Assembly (NCBI GenBank): GCA_965240325.2
Contig: OZ251222.1
Coordinates: forward strand, 3,410,001 to 3,474,000
Direction: 5' to 3'
DNA from: Rebecca billardiae RCC1528
Lineage: Eukaryota > Haptophyta
Length of the DNA stretch: 64,000 nucleotides
Shown here: piece after piece, positions 35,725 to 45,400 of the stretch
How positions within the stretch are numbered: the first letter of the stretch is position 1
How the letters are laid out: every line of letters starts with the position of its first letter
The notes under the pieces: generated by a model
What the model saw: only the letters and a program-made list of their open reading frames with translations
What the model was told of the DNA's origin: nothing
The model's database searches: none
Made by a program: the position numbers and the translations under genes

Positions 35725-35742
35725 CCGGGGCCGCAGCAGTAG
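31487..35742 (+). CDS. TFIIB-like general transcription factor with acidic/RG insertion and Gln/Pro tail
   Basis: Exons 31487-33271, 33386-33595 and 33904-35742 (all phase 0) give about 1,277 residues. The N-terminal zinc ribbon uses Cys12, Cys15, Cys31 and Cys34. A ~400-residue low-complexity region with R-G-R-G repeats and D-A-D-A-D-A acidic runs follows. The two cyclin folds of TFIIB come next, repeat 1 at about 460-555 (Q-R-L-Q-I-S-A-D-V-F-E-H-A, C-R-A-M-K-Q-P-R-T) and repeat 2 at about 575-660 (N-P-M-S-I-S-A-A-S-I-Y-L-A-C-Q). The order fits TFIIB better than BRF1, because repeat 2 is followed by L-P-E-D-Y. The last ~610 residues are Pro/Gln/His-rich, ending in QP and poly-Q runs. TFIIB is normally about 320 residues. 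An alternative in-frame acceptor at 33770-33771 would add 44 residues. TFIIB bridges TBP and RNA polymerase II at promoters. Confidence 0.8.
35556..35720 (+). repeat. (CAGCCG)n/(CAG)n repeat in the TFIIB-like tail
   Basis: About 125 bp of the hexamer CAGCCG followed by about 45 bp of CAG. It codes for Gln-Pro dipeptides and then poly-Gln at the end of the reading frame. It is likely length-variable. Confidence 0.95.
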
Positions 35743-36206
35743 TCGAGACGCTTCGTGCCGAATCGTGTGCGCCGCGCGTCACATGATGGGGTCGTCGTCT
35801 GAATTCATTATAATAAATTGCGCGCGCTGATGATTTATTGACGTGGCACACGTGGCAGCAGAGTGCCGCCGCTAGCTTCAGACGAGTGCTACGCTACTAC
35901 GGTCCGTAGTACTCCGTACTGGCGGCAGCTGATTCTGCGCGGGCGGCGGGCGCTGCCGTGTAGTACGAAGCCTCACGACTGCGGCGCTGCCGCACTGCAG
36001 CCATGAGTCCGGGCCGAGGAGGCTCCTCTGTCCTCACAGCCATTATCGCAGCCGCAGGTTCGCTTGAAGTACTGACACTGCGTTCCGATGCCCAGGGCGA
36101 GAACGACTTGTCGTCGACTGTCTTGGTCAGGACTTGGTGGCAGGAATGGGAAGCAGATGGTGACAGCCAGCAGCCTGCATGCTGCGCGCATCCAAGGAGC
36201 CGGTGC
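35743..36206. other. intergenic spacer, convergent gene ends
   Basis: About 460 bp between the stop codons of two convergent genes. There is an AT-rich run near 35805-35840 (ATTATAATAAATTG). No gene is seen. Confidence 0.5.
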
Positions 36207-37325
36207 TCATTCCCACATGATGTTCACCAGAGCCGGCAGCTTGCGCTTGAGACGCTGCTGGATCTCCACTTTGACCGACGTGAGTGCCGAGCCCGAGCCA
36301 CTCATCTTGAGCGTGCACGTGGGCGCGATGCCCGATGGGACGAGTGAGATGAGCTCGATACTGCCACCTGCCATCGCGAGGAACGGGCGCACCTCCTCGA
36401 GCACCGCCTCGACTGCGCCATCGGTGAGCTCCTCGGTGCCCTGCGCGGGCGCGTTCGCGTTCGCGCAGCGCAGGGGAGTGCGCGCCCCGCTGAGCACACG
36501 AGGCGAGGCAGAGCGTGGCAGCGCACGCGTGCGCGCGCGCCGCCACTGCATGCTCGCTCCGCACCCACCTCAGTGGGCACCTGCACAACCGACGCAATCT
36601 CCGGGATCTTCTCCTTGAGCCCACGCTCCAGACCCATCTTCATGGTCATCGTCGAGGACGGGCACGTGCCGCACGCGCCCTGCAGCTCGAGGAAGACGTT
36701 CGGCCCCTCGATCTCGCGCACGGCCACGTTGCCGCCATCGGCCAGCAGGTACGGCCTCATCTCATCGAGCACCTGCAAGCGCGCACGCGCGCACCGCAGC
36801 TGGTCAGGGGCACGGCCCACGGGGAAGAGGACGCAGGTGCTGCGCTAAATTGAGAGCAGAATCACGGCGCGGGGTGAGAGGTGCGGCGCACCATCTCGAC
36901 GTTGTCCAGCGTGAGCGGCAGTGGGCCCGTGAGCTTCTTGGCCGGCTGTGGGGACGTGTGCGCGAGGGGGTCATCGCTGCGTCAGGAGCGATGCACGGAT
37001 GGCGGCGAGGGATGGTCTCGCCGCGCACCTTTCCCCCAGCTGCGAAAGGCGACGAGACTGGCGGCGAGGCCGGGGCTTCGTGCATGACGCAATTCCTGAA
37101 CGCGCACAGAATAGCAGGCGGGCGCGCATGAGTCAGCCTTTGATCGGCCCTGCACAGCGCAGAGCGCGGCGCGATGTGGCACCTTAGACTGCCCAAAGTT
37201 GCAATGCGCGTCCTCCACGCGCATGACTGTGCACCCACGCCGCCCTTGGCCGTCACAATCACGTGCGCATGCGCGCCCACGCAGAGCGCCAGCGCGATCG
37301 CGGATGCCATTGTCGTCGCCCTCAT
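36207..37325 (-). CDS. NFU-type iron-sulfur cluster scaffold, two NifU-like domains
   Basis: Exons 36892-36945, 36581-36772 and 36207-36440 join in phase 0 and are well supported: L-T-L-D-N-V-E-M | V-L-D-E-M-R-P-Y-L ... V-V-Q | G-T-E-E-L-T-D. The first NifU-like domain has the Fe-S ligands Cys-x-x-Cys in G-A-C-G-T-C-P-S-S (Cys81/84). The second ([11 protein letters not shown]) lacks the Cys pair. This is the layout of plastid NFU proteins of plants, which hand Fe-S clusters to apoproteins such as photosystem I components. The first exon, 37325-37239, is a guess: an ATG, a hydrophobic run ([11 protein letters not shown]) and a donor GTGGGT that keeps frame, giving 188 residues over a 293-bp intron. 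Plastid targeting through a signal peptide would fit. Confidence 0.8.
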
Positions 37326-37980
37326 CGCTCTCAGCGTGTTACGCGGGCGGGAAGCAAAGCTTTGGTGAGCAGGCGGAATGATGGGCGGGCCAAGCAAGGG
37401 CCCTTGGGCGGGCGAATCGCGAGAGGTTCTTTTAGAAACTTTCACAGGTTGCGACCACGCGGCCAGGCGATCTGGGTAGACGTCGGAGATGGCCACTTCT
37501 CAACACCACCCGGGCAGCCCGAGGCCTAGAGCCCCAGACTGACCCTGGAGAGCGGCCAGAGCCACCGAGTCCGCGAGTCATGCCCTGACTCCCGCCTGAT
37601 GGCCCAAAGGCGACATTCAACATCACCATCATCATCATTCCCGCAAGCTGGCCACTCGCTCGTCGAACCGAAGTACACGCCGGGCCTCACCGGCCCGGGG
37701 CCGTCGCCAGCCTGCCTCCGGGCTCCGAGTCGGCTCCGACAGACACTTGCCAGCCTCCCGTCGTCACTCGTCCGCACTGCTGACTGAGCAGTTTGGCGCC
37801 CACTCTGCAGCGCCCAGCAAGTCGCATCGCCCATCTTTCGCCTCCTCGCCTGGTCCAGATCACGTAGTCAATGAGCTCAGCGCAACGTGACCGTGCCAGC
37901 CGCTCTGTGCAGCCGCGCACTCTCATGCGCTGCCCGGTCTCTGGCGGCGCGCTGGGAAGCAGCCGCCCATCGCTCCCAAG
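37326..37980. other. spacer upstream of the NFU gene
   Basis: A 655-bp stretch between two minus-strand genes. It must hold the NFU promoter and 5' UTR and the 3' end region of the F-box gene that lies upstream of it. I see no gene and no strong repeat. Confidence 0.45.
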
Positions 37981-39708
37981 TCAGCTGACGCGCTGCGCGC
38001 CCTGGCCTTCTGCGGCCGCGCCAGCGTGTGGCCTCAACGACTGGTGGTTGCGCCCGCTGCTGCACGCCGGCGTCTTGTGGTTCTGTAGCCGCTTGAACAG
38101 GTGTGTGTGCGGACCCACATCTGCCGATGGCGCGGGCGCGGGCGCGGCATTCGAGGTGGCCGCCGCCGGGGCCTCATGCGCCACCGCCTCCGAGAGTGTG
38201 TCCTCGCTGCATTCGTGCGACGATTTGCACGCGGGACAGAGCACCGCGTCGCAGTCGGCGCACATGAGCACGTCCTGGCACTCCTCGCAGAAGTCCTGCA
38301 TACAACTCATGCACGTTGCCACCTGCGCGGCGACGGCGGCGAGCCGGCGGGTGCGGGGGCGGGGTCGCTCGGTCACGAGCGCACGGCCGCACGGCGCGCT
38401 GTGGCTGGAGGAGGCGGGAGGGGCGGGGGGGGGAGGGGCGTGCGGGCACGCACCAAGCGGCATTCCGCGCAGAAGGACTCGCAGCACTTCTCGCACGCGC
38501 TCGGCGCGTCCGAGCACTTGTCGCACGTGACTGCCGAGCAGATGGAGCACTTGCCTCCGCTCTCGATCTCGACCACGCCCGAGCACACCGAGCACAGCGC
38601 CACGTCCAGCTCGTACCACCGGCTGCGCGGTGGGGGAGGGGTGCGGCGCGCGGGCGGGGGGCGGGGCGCACGAGCGGTTGTCAGGCCCGGCGCACGACGA
38701 CGGCGAGCGCACACAGCCGCGCGCGAGGAGCGCACACGCGCCGACATCGCGCTGCGCGCACTTGTCGTCGCCGTCGTCGCCCTCGTCGGGCGAAAGCGTG
38801 CGGCCTCCGGGCCCGGGCGGATCCTCGCGCTGACTGCTGTGCGCTGCGCGCGCGAGGGCGCGGCGGTGCTTGCCCTCGGCCGCGGCGGTGCGCGCCGCCG
38901 ATCGCAGCGCCTTCTCGATCTCATCCACCACGCTGGGCGAGAGGAACTTGCAGCGCGCCATCTCGATCGACAGCGTCGCGGGCGTCCGCCGCAGCCCGTT
39001 GCGGTAGGAGAGCGTGCGGATCAGGTGCATCACCGCGCGCTCGGAGAGGCCGGGGATGGCCCGGAAGTGCACCTCGGTGAGGAGCGGGCAGTGCGTCGCA
39101 AGGTGGTACATCGACGCGTCTGTCAAGTTTGCGCAGTGGTTCAGGCAGATGGACTTCAGCTGTGCGCGCGCGAGCGCGCACGTGCATGCGGCAGGGGCCG
39201 GGGGCCAGGGCGCGCGGCAGGGGTGCAGTCAGCGCACGCGCGCGCCGTGCGCCACGGCGTCACCAGGGCACGAGAGCGGACGCCCACGCGCGTGGCGCGC
39301 CCATCGCGCCTCACGCGGCGCGGCGCGCAGTGCGCTCACCCGCCGGCCCGCCTTCTGCGCGAGGCGCAGCACGAGGTCGTCGTTGACCGCGCGGCTGAAG
39401 CGCGACAGGTCCGCCTCCTCCCAGAGCGCGCGCAGCTGCGCGCAGCGGTGCCACTGGCGGCAGACCATGCTGCAGCGGATGAGCTCCACGATGCTGACGT
39501 ACGTCACTAGCTCCGATTGCCGGCAATCCGACCCGCACCGGTACCCCTTTGCATCGTCCTGCTCGCTCTCCGTGCCCGTGAATCGCAAGTGATTCGGCTT
39601 GAGGTACGAGAAGATGGCGACGATGAGGCCGTCATCGAGCGTCGAGATGGGCGAGTTGGGCAGCGGCACGAGACCCAGACGCGGCCGCGAGGGCAGCGCG
39701 CCATACAT
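37981..39708 (-). CDS. F-box/LRR protein with Cys-rich zinc-binding C-terminus
   Basis: Four exons: 39708-39340, 39159-38696, 38622-38454 and 38322-37981. Introns are 180 (phase 0), 73 (phase 2) and 131 bp (phase 0), giving 447 residues. An F-box-like helix set (S-T-L-D-D-G-L-I-V-A-I-F-S-Y-L, then V-C-R-Q-W-H-R-C) is followed by leucine-rich repeats (L-K-S-I-C-L-N-H-C-A-N-L-T-D-A-S-M). The second half has at least eight C-x-x-C pairs (L-C-S-V-C, C-S-I-C, C-D-K-C, C-E-K-C, C-A-E-C, C-M-S-C, C-E-E-C, C-P-A-C-K-S-S-H), like B-box or RING-related zinc modules. A substrate receptor of an SCF ubiquitin ligase is the likely role. Upstream in-frame codons open only with TTG, so I use the ATG at 39708. 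Confidence 0.72.
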
Positions 39709-40244
39709 GGCCGCGCAAGCTGGCGCAGGCGACGGCTGCACCGCACACTCGGCTTGTGATATGCCGTGCAGGGGCGCCCCGGCTTCTGCCACCGCTGCCC
39801 AGCTTGGGAGCCGGCCCACTGCACCGCATGTTGGCGATGGTGGAATTAGTCTTCGTGGGCGTCGCGTAAAGCCGAGACTAGGTGCACGCACCCGTGCATC
39901 TCGGGCCCTCGTGGGTACTGATGTTGGCAAGATACTAGTGAGATCATTCGCGCCGAAGGCGAGAGCGCTGTTTCCGAACCCGACCAATATGTGTGTGGAG
40001 CACCCGACCCTGGCCGTGATGAGCGACCGCAATAAGATCAGGTTTCGGGGAATCAAGCGATTAATCTGGCAAAAGATGTTGCTTCGTCAATATTTTCACT
40101 CATTTGCTGCGTGTTGTACAGTCAATGAAGGAGGTGTTTACATAGTCCGCACTACCATCGGTGGGTAGCGGAAAGCTGTTACAGGTCTTGTCCTTTTGTA
40201 CCCGGTGATGAGGCAAGAACTTATTGCGACGAAAAAGCCGCAAG
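39709..40244. promoter_or_regulatory. divergent intergenic region
   Basis: A 536-bp region between the divergent F-box gene and the hypothetical gene; it should hold both promoters. It becomes AT-richer near 40050-40140. No gene is seen. Confidence 0.4.
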
Positions 40245-41201
40245 ATGGCGGCCGAGGAGATGTATGCGGCCAGCATGCCAAGGCTCGCAGCCCGGATGGG
40301 CTCGGACGCACAGCCGCCGGTCGGGCCGCTGAGGTTCAACCCTCTGCCTCGAGCGCCGTCGTATTCCCCCGTCGCGCCGCCGCCCCCACCGCGCACGCCG
40401 CCCAACGGCCTCGTGTTCACCAACGCGCCGTACATTGGCGCCGCCGACGCCTACTTCTCGTACGCGCTGCCCACGAGCAAGGTGAACCCGCACGTGCTCG
40501 CGCGGACGCTGCGGGTCGCGCAGCCGATGTCTCATCCGTCGCGCTCGCCCCCCGGACGAGCCTCAAACTCACCCACGTACAGCGTGCGCATGACGGGCGA
40601 AGCCGGCGTGCGGCTGCAGATCGCTCGGGACGAGGGCGCCGGGCACTCGCGGGTGTTCGCGCCCGGGCACAGCGCAGGGGCTCTGCGCTTCACCTGGGAC
40701 GACCCCCACGGAGAACGCCCGCCCGCTGAGAGTGGCACGCACGGCCGCGTCGTGCGACAAGGTGGCACTCGCTCGCGCGGGCAGCGGTCGGCGCTGCAGC
40801 CGCGCAAGTCGACCAGAAATGCGCTGCGCTTCGTCCCGCACCCCCGCCCGCGCCCAGACGCCGAGCCCTCAGACGAGCAGGCGCGCGAGGCGTGGGCCAA
40901 GGCGGGCTCTCTCCCGCCTCGCCCCAGCAATGGCGCGCTGAGGCTCTCCGTCGCCATCACTCACGCGCGCGCCACGCGCGAGCCGAGCCCGTCCGAGCTG
41001 GGCGTGCTGGAGGACGACGAGATGGCGGAGGGGGAGGAGGGCGAGGACGGCGAGGACGGCGCTGATGACGACCACAGCTTGGGCGTGGTTGGGGCCACTC
41101 TGAGCCCTCTGAGCTCGCGTGGCGGACGGACACGGCACGGAGCCGTGGCCCAGCCCCAGGTCATGCCAGGCTTCTTCTCCGGTCGCTTGCCACAGGCATA
41201 G
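40245..41201 (+). CDS. hypothetical protein, Pro-rich with acidic segment
   Basis: A 318-residue intronless frame that I do not recognise. It begins M-A-A-E-E-M-Y-A-A-S with a favourable AAGATGG start context; the frame opens earlier only with TTG. It has a P-P-P-P-P segment near residue 45, the ordered-looking block N-A-P-Y-I-G-A-A-D-A-Y-F-S-Y-A-L-P, many Arg/Ser-Pro sites, and an acidic run near residue 260 (E-G-E-E-G-E-D-G-E-D). No TM segment or catalytic motif is visible. Mostly disordered; nuclear or regulatory roles are possible but unproved. Confidence 0.55.
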   Translation: MAAEEMYAASMPRLAARMGSDAQPPVGPLRFNPLPRAPSYSPVAPPPPPRTPPNGLVFTNAPYIGAADAYFSYALPTSKVNPHVLARTLRVAQPMSHPSRSPPGRASNSPTYSVRMTGEAGVRLQIARDEGAGHSRVFAPGHSAGALRFTWDDPHGERPPAESGTHGRVVRQGGTRSRGQRSALQPRKSTRNALRFVPHPRPRPDAEPSDEQAREAWAKAGSLPPRPSNGALRLSVAITHARATREPSPSELGVLEDDEMAEGEEGEDGEDGADDDHSLGVVGATLSPLSSRGGRTRHGAVAQPQVMPGFFSGRLPQA

Positions 41202-41339
41202 GTGACGATACTGATAGTGATACACCGGGCTTGACGCGAATCCGAGCCGCCGCCGCCTAAACCGAGCCGCGCTGTCAGCCGGACCCGGGCACTTACACGC
41301 GGTGACGCGGGGCCTCGGCTCGGGAGTCGGGCGCGGCGC

Positions 41340-41910
41340 TACAGGCAATCGCGGGCTGAATCAGAAGAAGTCAGAGATCAGTCACGGCTAGCCTCGGTTA
41401 TTTCTTACGGCCGTTCGGTAGCCCGACCCCGAGCGCAGCCTACGGACTACGGAGTCTCCGTTTCTTAGCTAGGTCCGCCCGCCCGGCCCGCCGCGCACTG
41501 TGACTGGCGCGGGGGGCGCCAGCCGGGGCAGAGCCCCCCGCTGAGTCAATTTAGGCCCGGCCGGCGAGGCCGAAGAAAATGTTGGGCCTTTTTGGAGCAA
41601 ATCTGGCATGATGTTGCATGGATGCTGCGGCGCACTGGCCAGGAGTCAGTCATCAGGAGAAGTCGGGACTTGGCCTGTACTCGTAGTCGGGCCGCGCGCC
41701 GCGTGGCGCGTCCCCGACGGACCGCGACTGCGCCTCGCCCTCGGCGGACCACTCGTCAGCCGGGACGACGTAGTCCCGGTTTCTTAATAGTGTGACTATG
41801 CGCATAGCGAACCAGCCAGTCGCTAGTCTCAGTTTCTAGGCCAGATCCGCAGATAGCAAGCCCCAGTTTCTTAACGTGACAGCTCCTTATTGCCCGCGAT
41901 TCGGCCTGTA
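41340..41910. mobile_element. MITE copy 2, TA-flanked
   Basis: A 567-bp element (41342-41908), a diverged relative of the copy at 9938-10451 in the same orientation. The ends are CAGGCAATCGCGGGC and GCCCGCGATTCGGCCTG, flanked by TA on both sides (41340-41341, 41909-41910). Compared with copy 1 it carries several small insertions, including 3 bp inside the right terminal repeat. It starts 140 bp downstream of the hypothetical gene's stop. Confidence 0.88.
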
Positions 41911-42426
41911 GTCCGAGACCGGGCTGACGGGTTATTGGCACCAGTGACCGGACGAGACAACGTCACGCCGGAGTGCCGCGGGGCACCGCGTACCGGCTTA
42001 GCCGTACCGTTATACAGTGTCCGCCTTACGGCCACTAATAAGCGACGCCGCGGCCGCGGGATTCTCAGAGTACATCATCGGCCTAGAGTACCGGTACCGC
42101 GGCCTGTAAGGCGGCAGGCTTGAGGCTACGCCCGCGAGCCGACTGAGAGAACTGCAGCGCACGCGTCTCACATCTCTGGCCGGCGGCCTGGCTGCGGAGC
42201 CTCCGCGCATCACTCAATCAGGCGGTGGAGCACGTCCTTGGCGACTATCATGATTGTGATAACTGACGATATGATGCCGATATGATGACGATGACGATTG
42301 ATGATCGCGCGTTCATTTTGGTTTTTTTACGACGACGATCATCTCTTCGGCCATCCGGACGAACATTTGGTCCGGCAAGGGCGCCCGAGCTGCCGTTTGT
42401 CAGCCCTTCGGCTTGGCCAATTCAGC
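41911..42426. other. spacer upstream of the DNA2 gene
   Basis: About 515 bp with no gene. It includes repeated GATGA/ATGATG words at 42260-42310. It probably holds the DNA2 promoter. Confidence 0.4.
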
Positions 42427-45400
42427 ATGGCTTTGCCGGACCGCGGCGACGCGCAACCGGCGGCGCGTGGCGACGGGCGCGGCGTTCTCGAGCAGCGGCG
42501 GCGAAAGCTGGAGGATGTGCTACACGATGCCGCCGAGCGCACCTCACGCCTGCGCACGGGCACCGCGGCGCGGACTCCTCCCGCGCCGTCTGCCCTCGAG
42601 GACGACGACGGCGACAGCGACTCGCCCGGCGTGCAGGGTGCAGGCTCACCATCCATTGCTTACGAGTTCGGCCGCCTGCAGCGCCCTCGCCCTCGGAACG
42701 GACGCACTGGCATCCCTTCCAACGCCCCTGCAGCCGAGCGTGGGCGCCTCTACCAGGCACTGAGCTTCGACAAGCTCGTGCGTGCACAGCAGCAGCAGCA
42801 GGAGCAGCAGCAGCAGCAGCAGAAGCCGGAGCAGCAGCAGCCGCAGCAGCCACGCCAGCCGCTGAGTGCGCACACGCCTGTAGCCGCCGGTAAGTCGAGC
42901 GCGGAGAAGGAGGCTACTGGGAGCAGCGCCCTGCGCGCCCTGCTCCAGCGCACCCAGCGCCGCGCGCCCACGCCTGCGGGCGAGACGGCTGGCGGCAGTG
43001 CGCCGGGCCGTGGGCAGCAGTGCGGCACCGCACCTGTTGCCGCGAGGGCAGACGCGGAGCGCTCGCTCGCGGATGTGCTCGATCTGCTCGAGCAGCCGGC
43101 CTTGCAGCCGGCAGCCCCGGCATCTACACCGAGCGCGCACGCCTCGGAGCCCCCGCTCACTGCGGCGGCCCTTGACGGCCCACCTGCGGGCGCGCCAGCC
43201 GCGGCCGCGCCCGCCTGCCCTGCCCCCCGCGTCGGGGCTGGGTGCGCGGTGCGCCAGCCGCCGGCCGACGGCGGGTGTGCGGCCGCGCCGCCACGCCCCG
43301 AGGGCGGCGCTGCGCGTGGGCCGCCGCCCTGCGACGCGCAAAGCCCAGCCCATGCCGCCGCGCGCTGCGCAGGCGCCGCCGCGCACGAGAAGCAGAGCGC
43401 GGCGCTGGCACGCGCGTGGGCTGAGGCGCGCGCGTTCGCGCTGCAGGCGACGCGGCCGCGTGCGCCGCGTGCAGGCGGGGCTGCAGACGCGCCGGGCGCC
43501 GACGCGTGCGGCTCGCTCGACTGCTGGCATGGCGCCTGGCTGGGCCTCGTCCTCGATGAGATCTCGGAGCCGGTGGCGCCGCCGCTCGGCGCGGCGGAGA
43601 GTGGCGTGCGCGCGGCGGTGCGCGGCGCGGCGATGCAGCGCAGGCTGAGAGTGCTCACGTCTGCGGGCGCGCAGGGAGGCGCCGGCGTGCCCGACGACGA
43701 GTCCGGGCAGCTGTGCATGCACGTGTGCCTGCGCGAGAGCTGGCTCAGCACCGACGTGCGCGCTGGCGACCTGGTGAGCGTCGTGCTCACAGACGCGCCC
43801 GTGCCGAGTGTCGCGGGCGCGCACGGACCGCCGCTGAGCGAGGGCGCGGAGGGCGCGGAGGGCGCGGAGGGCGCGCCGCCGGGGCTCGTCGTCGTCGATG
43901 ACGCCAATGGGCTGCTCGTCGTGCGGTACGCGGCGCTCCGCACGACGAGCCCGCCGCCCCGCGCCGCGCGCGCGCGCCTCAGCTCTTGCCGCGCACGCAC
44001 ACGCACCCGGCGTCACACGGCAGGCGCGCGCTGCGCTCACGCGCGCAGCGTGCCCCCGCGCCGCGCCGCCGCCGCCGCATGCGCTCGCGCGCGCAGCCCG
44101 ACGGAGCTCGTCAGCGGCACGGACCTGGCCGAGTCGTACGCGTGCATGCGCAAGGTCGTGCTCAAGGGCGCGTTTGGCAGCACGGAGGCGTCAGCCGTCG
44201 CACTGCTCGGCACGCTCAGTCACGCGCTGCTCGAGGCGATGGCGACGGCCGACGGCGCGGCGGGGGCTGGGGGCGGCGGCGGCGCGGGCTCGGGCGGCGC
44301 CGAGGGCCCGCCCGCCGAGCAGGCACCGCACGACGAGGCGCTGATCGCCTCCATCGTCGCGCAGCACCGCTCGGAGCTGCTGGGCGCCCGGCTGGGCAGT
44401 GGTGTCGCGGCCTCCGAGCTGCGTGCGCGGCTGCCCAAGCTGCGTGCGTGGCTGCAGGCGCACCTGCCGCCGGCATCGGCGGGCTCGGCGGCGGCCGGCG
44501 GCACGCACGGCGCGCCGTACGCCCCCGCCGCGCCGCCCCTCGAGCTGCGCGACGCGGGCGGCGGCCTCGACGGCGCGCGCGTGCTGTGCGGCCGCCCGCT
44601 GCGCGCCGAGCTCGAGTGCAACTCCATCGCTCTCGGGCTGAAGGGCAAGATCGACCTCGTGCTCGAGGGGCTGGTGGTGCGCGGCGCGGGGCACGCGCGC
44701 GCCGCGCCGGCGGTGCGGCTGCGCGTGCCGCTCCCGCTCGAGCTCAAGACCGGCCTCAACGCCTCCGCCACCGCGCAGCACCGCCACGGCGCGCAGGCGG
44801 TTGCCTACGCGCTTCTGCTGCGCGAGCGCACGCGCGCGCCTGTGCCCGCGGCGGTCCTCGCGTACCCGATGGCGGCGGACGCGGCGGGCGGGGCTGCGCG
44901 CGCGGGGGGGGGCAGCCCGGGCATCACCGTGCCCGTGCGCGCGCAGCGCGCCCACGTGCTGCACCTCATGCACACGCGCAACGCGCTGGCTGCGTACGGG
45001 CGGCGCGCGGACGGCGGAGGCGGAGGCGGCCGCAGCGCGCGGCCGCTGCCACCGCTGCTTCGCGACGAGCGCACGTGCGCGCGCTGCCCGCTGCTCGAGC
45101 CGTGCATGCTGATGCACCGCCTCGCCGAGGGCGGCGACGCCGCCTCCTCCGGCGCGCCGAGCCTCTTCCACGCCGCCACCGCCGCGCTCACCCCCGCCGT
45201 CGAGGCCTACGCCCTCGAAGCGCTGCAGCTCGCTGACGTGGAGGAGGCGCATGAGCAGCCCGAGCCGAGCGCGCACGTGTGGGCGCTCGACGGCGCGCGC
45301 GCCGAGCTCGCGTGCGCCGGCGAGGGCGCGAGGGCGGCGGGCGGGCCGAGCTGGTCCGCGCCCCGCCCGCTGTGCGTCGGCGCGCTCGCGCTCTGCTCGC

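Noticed and set aside
33679-35851. Long minus-strand Leu/Arg-rich and poly-Ala frames over the TFIIB-like tail
   Set aside because: Shadows of the CAG/CCG repeats; the plus strand has the coherent exon.
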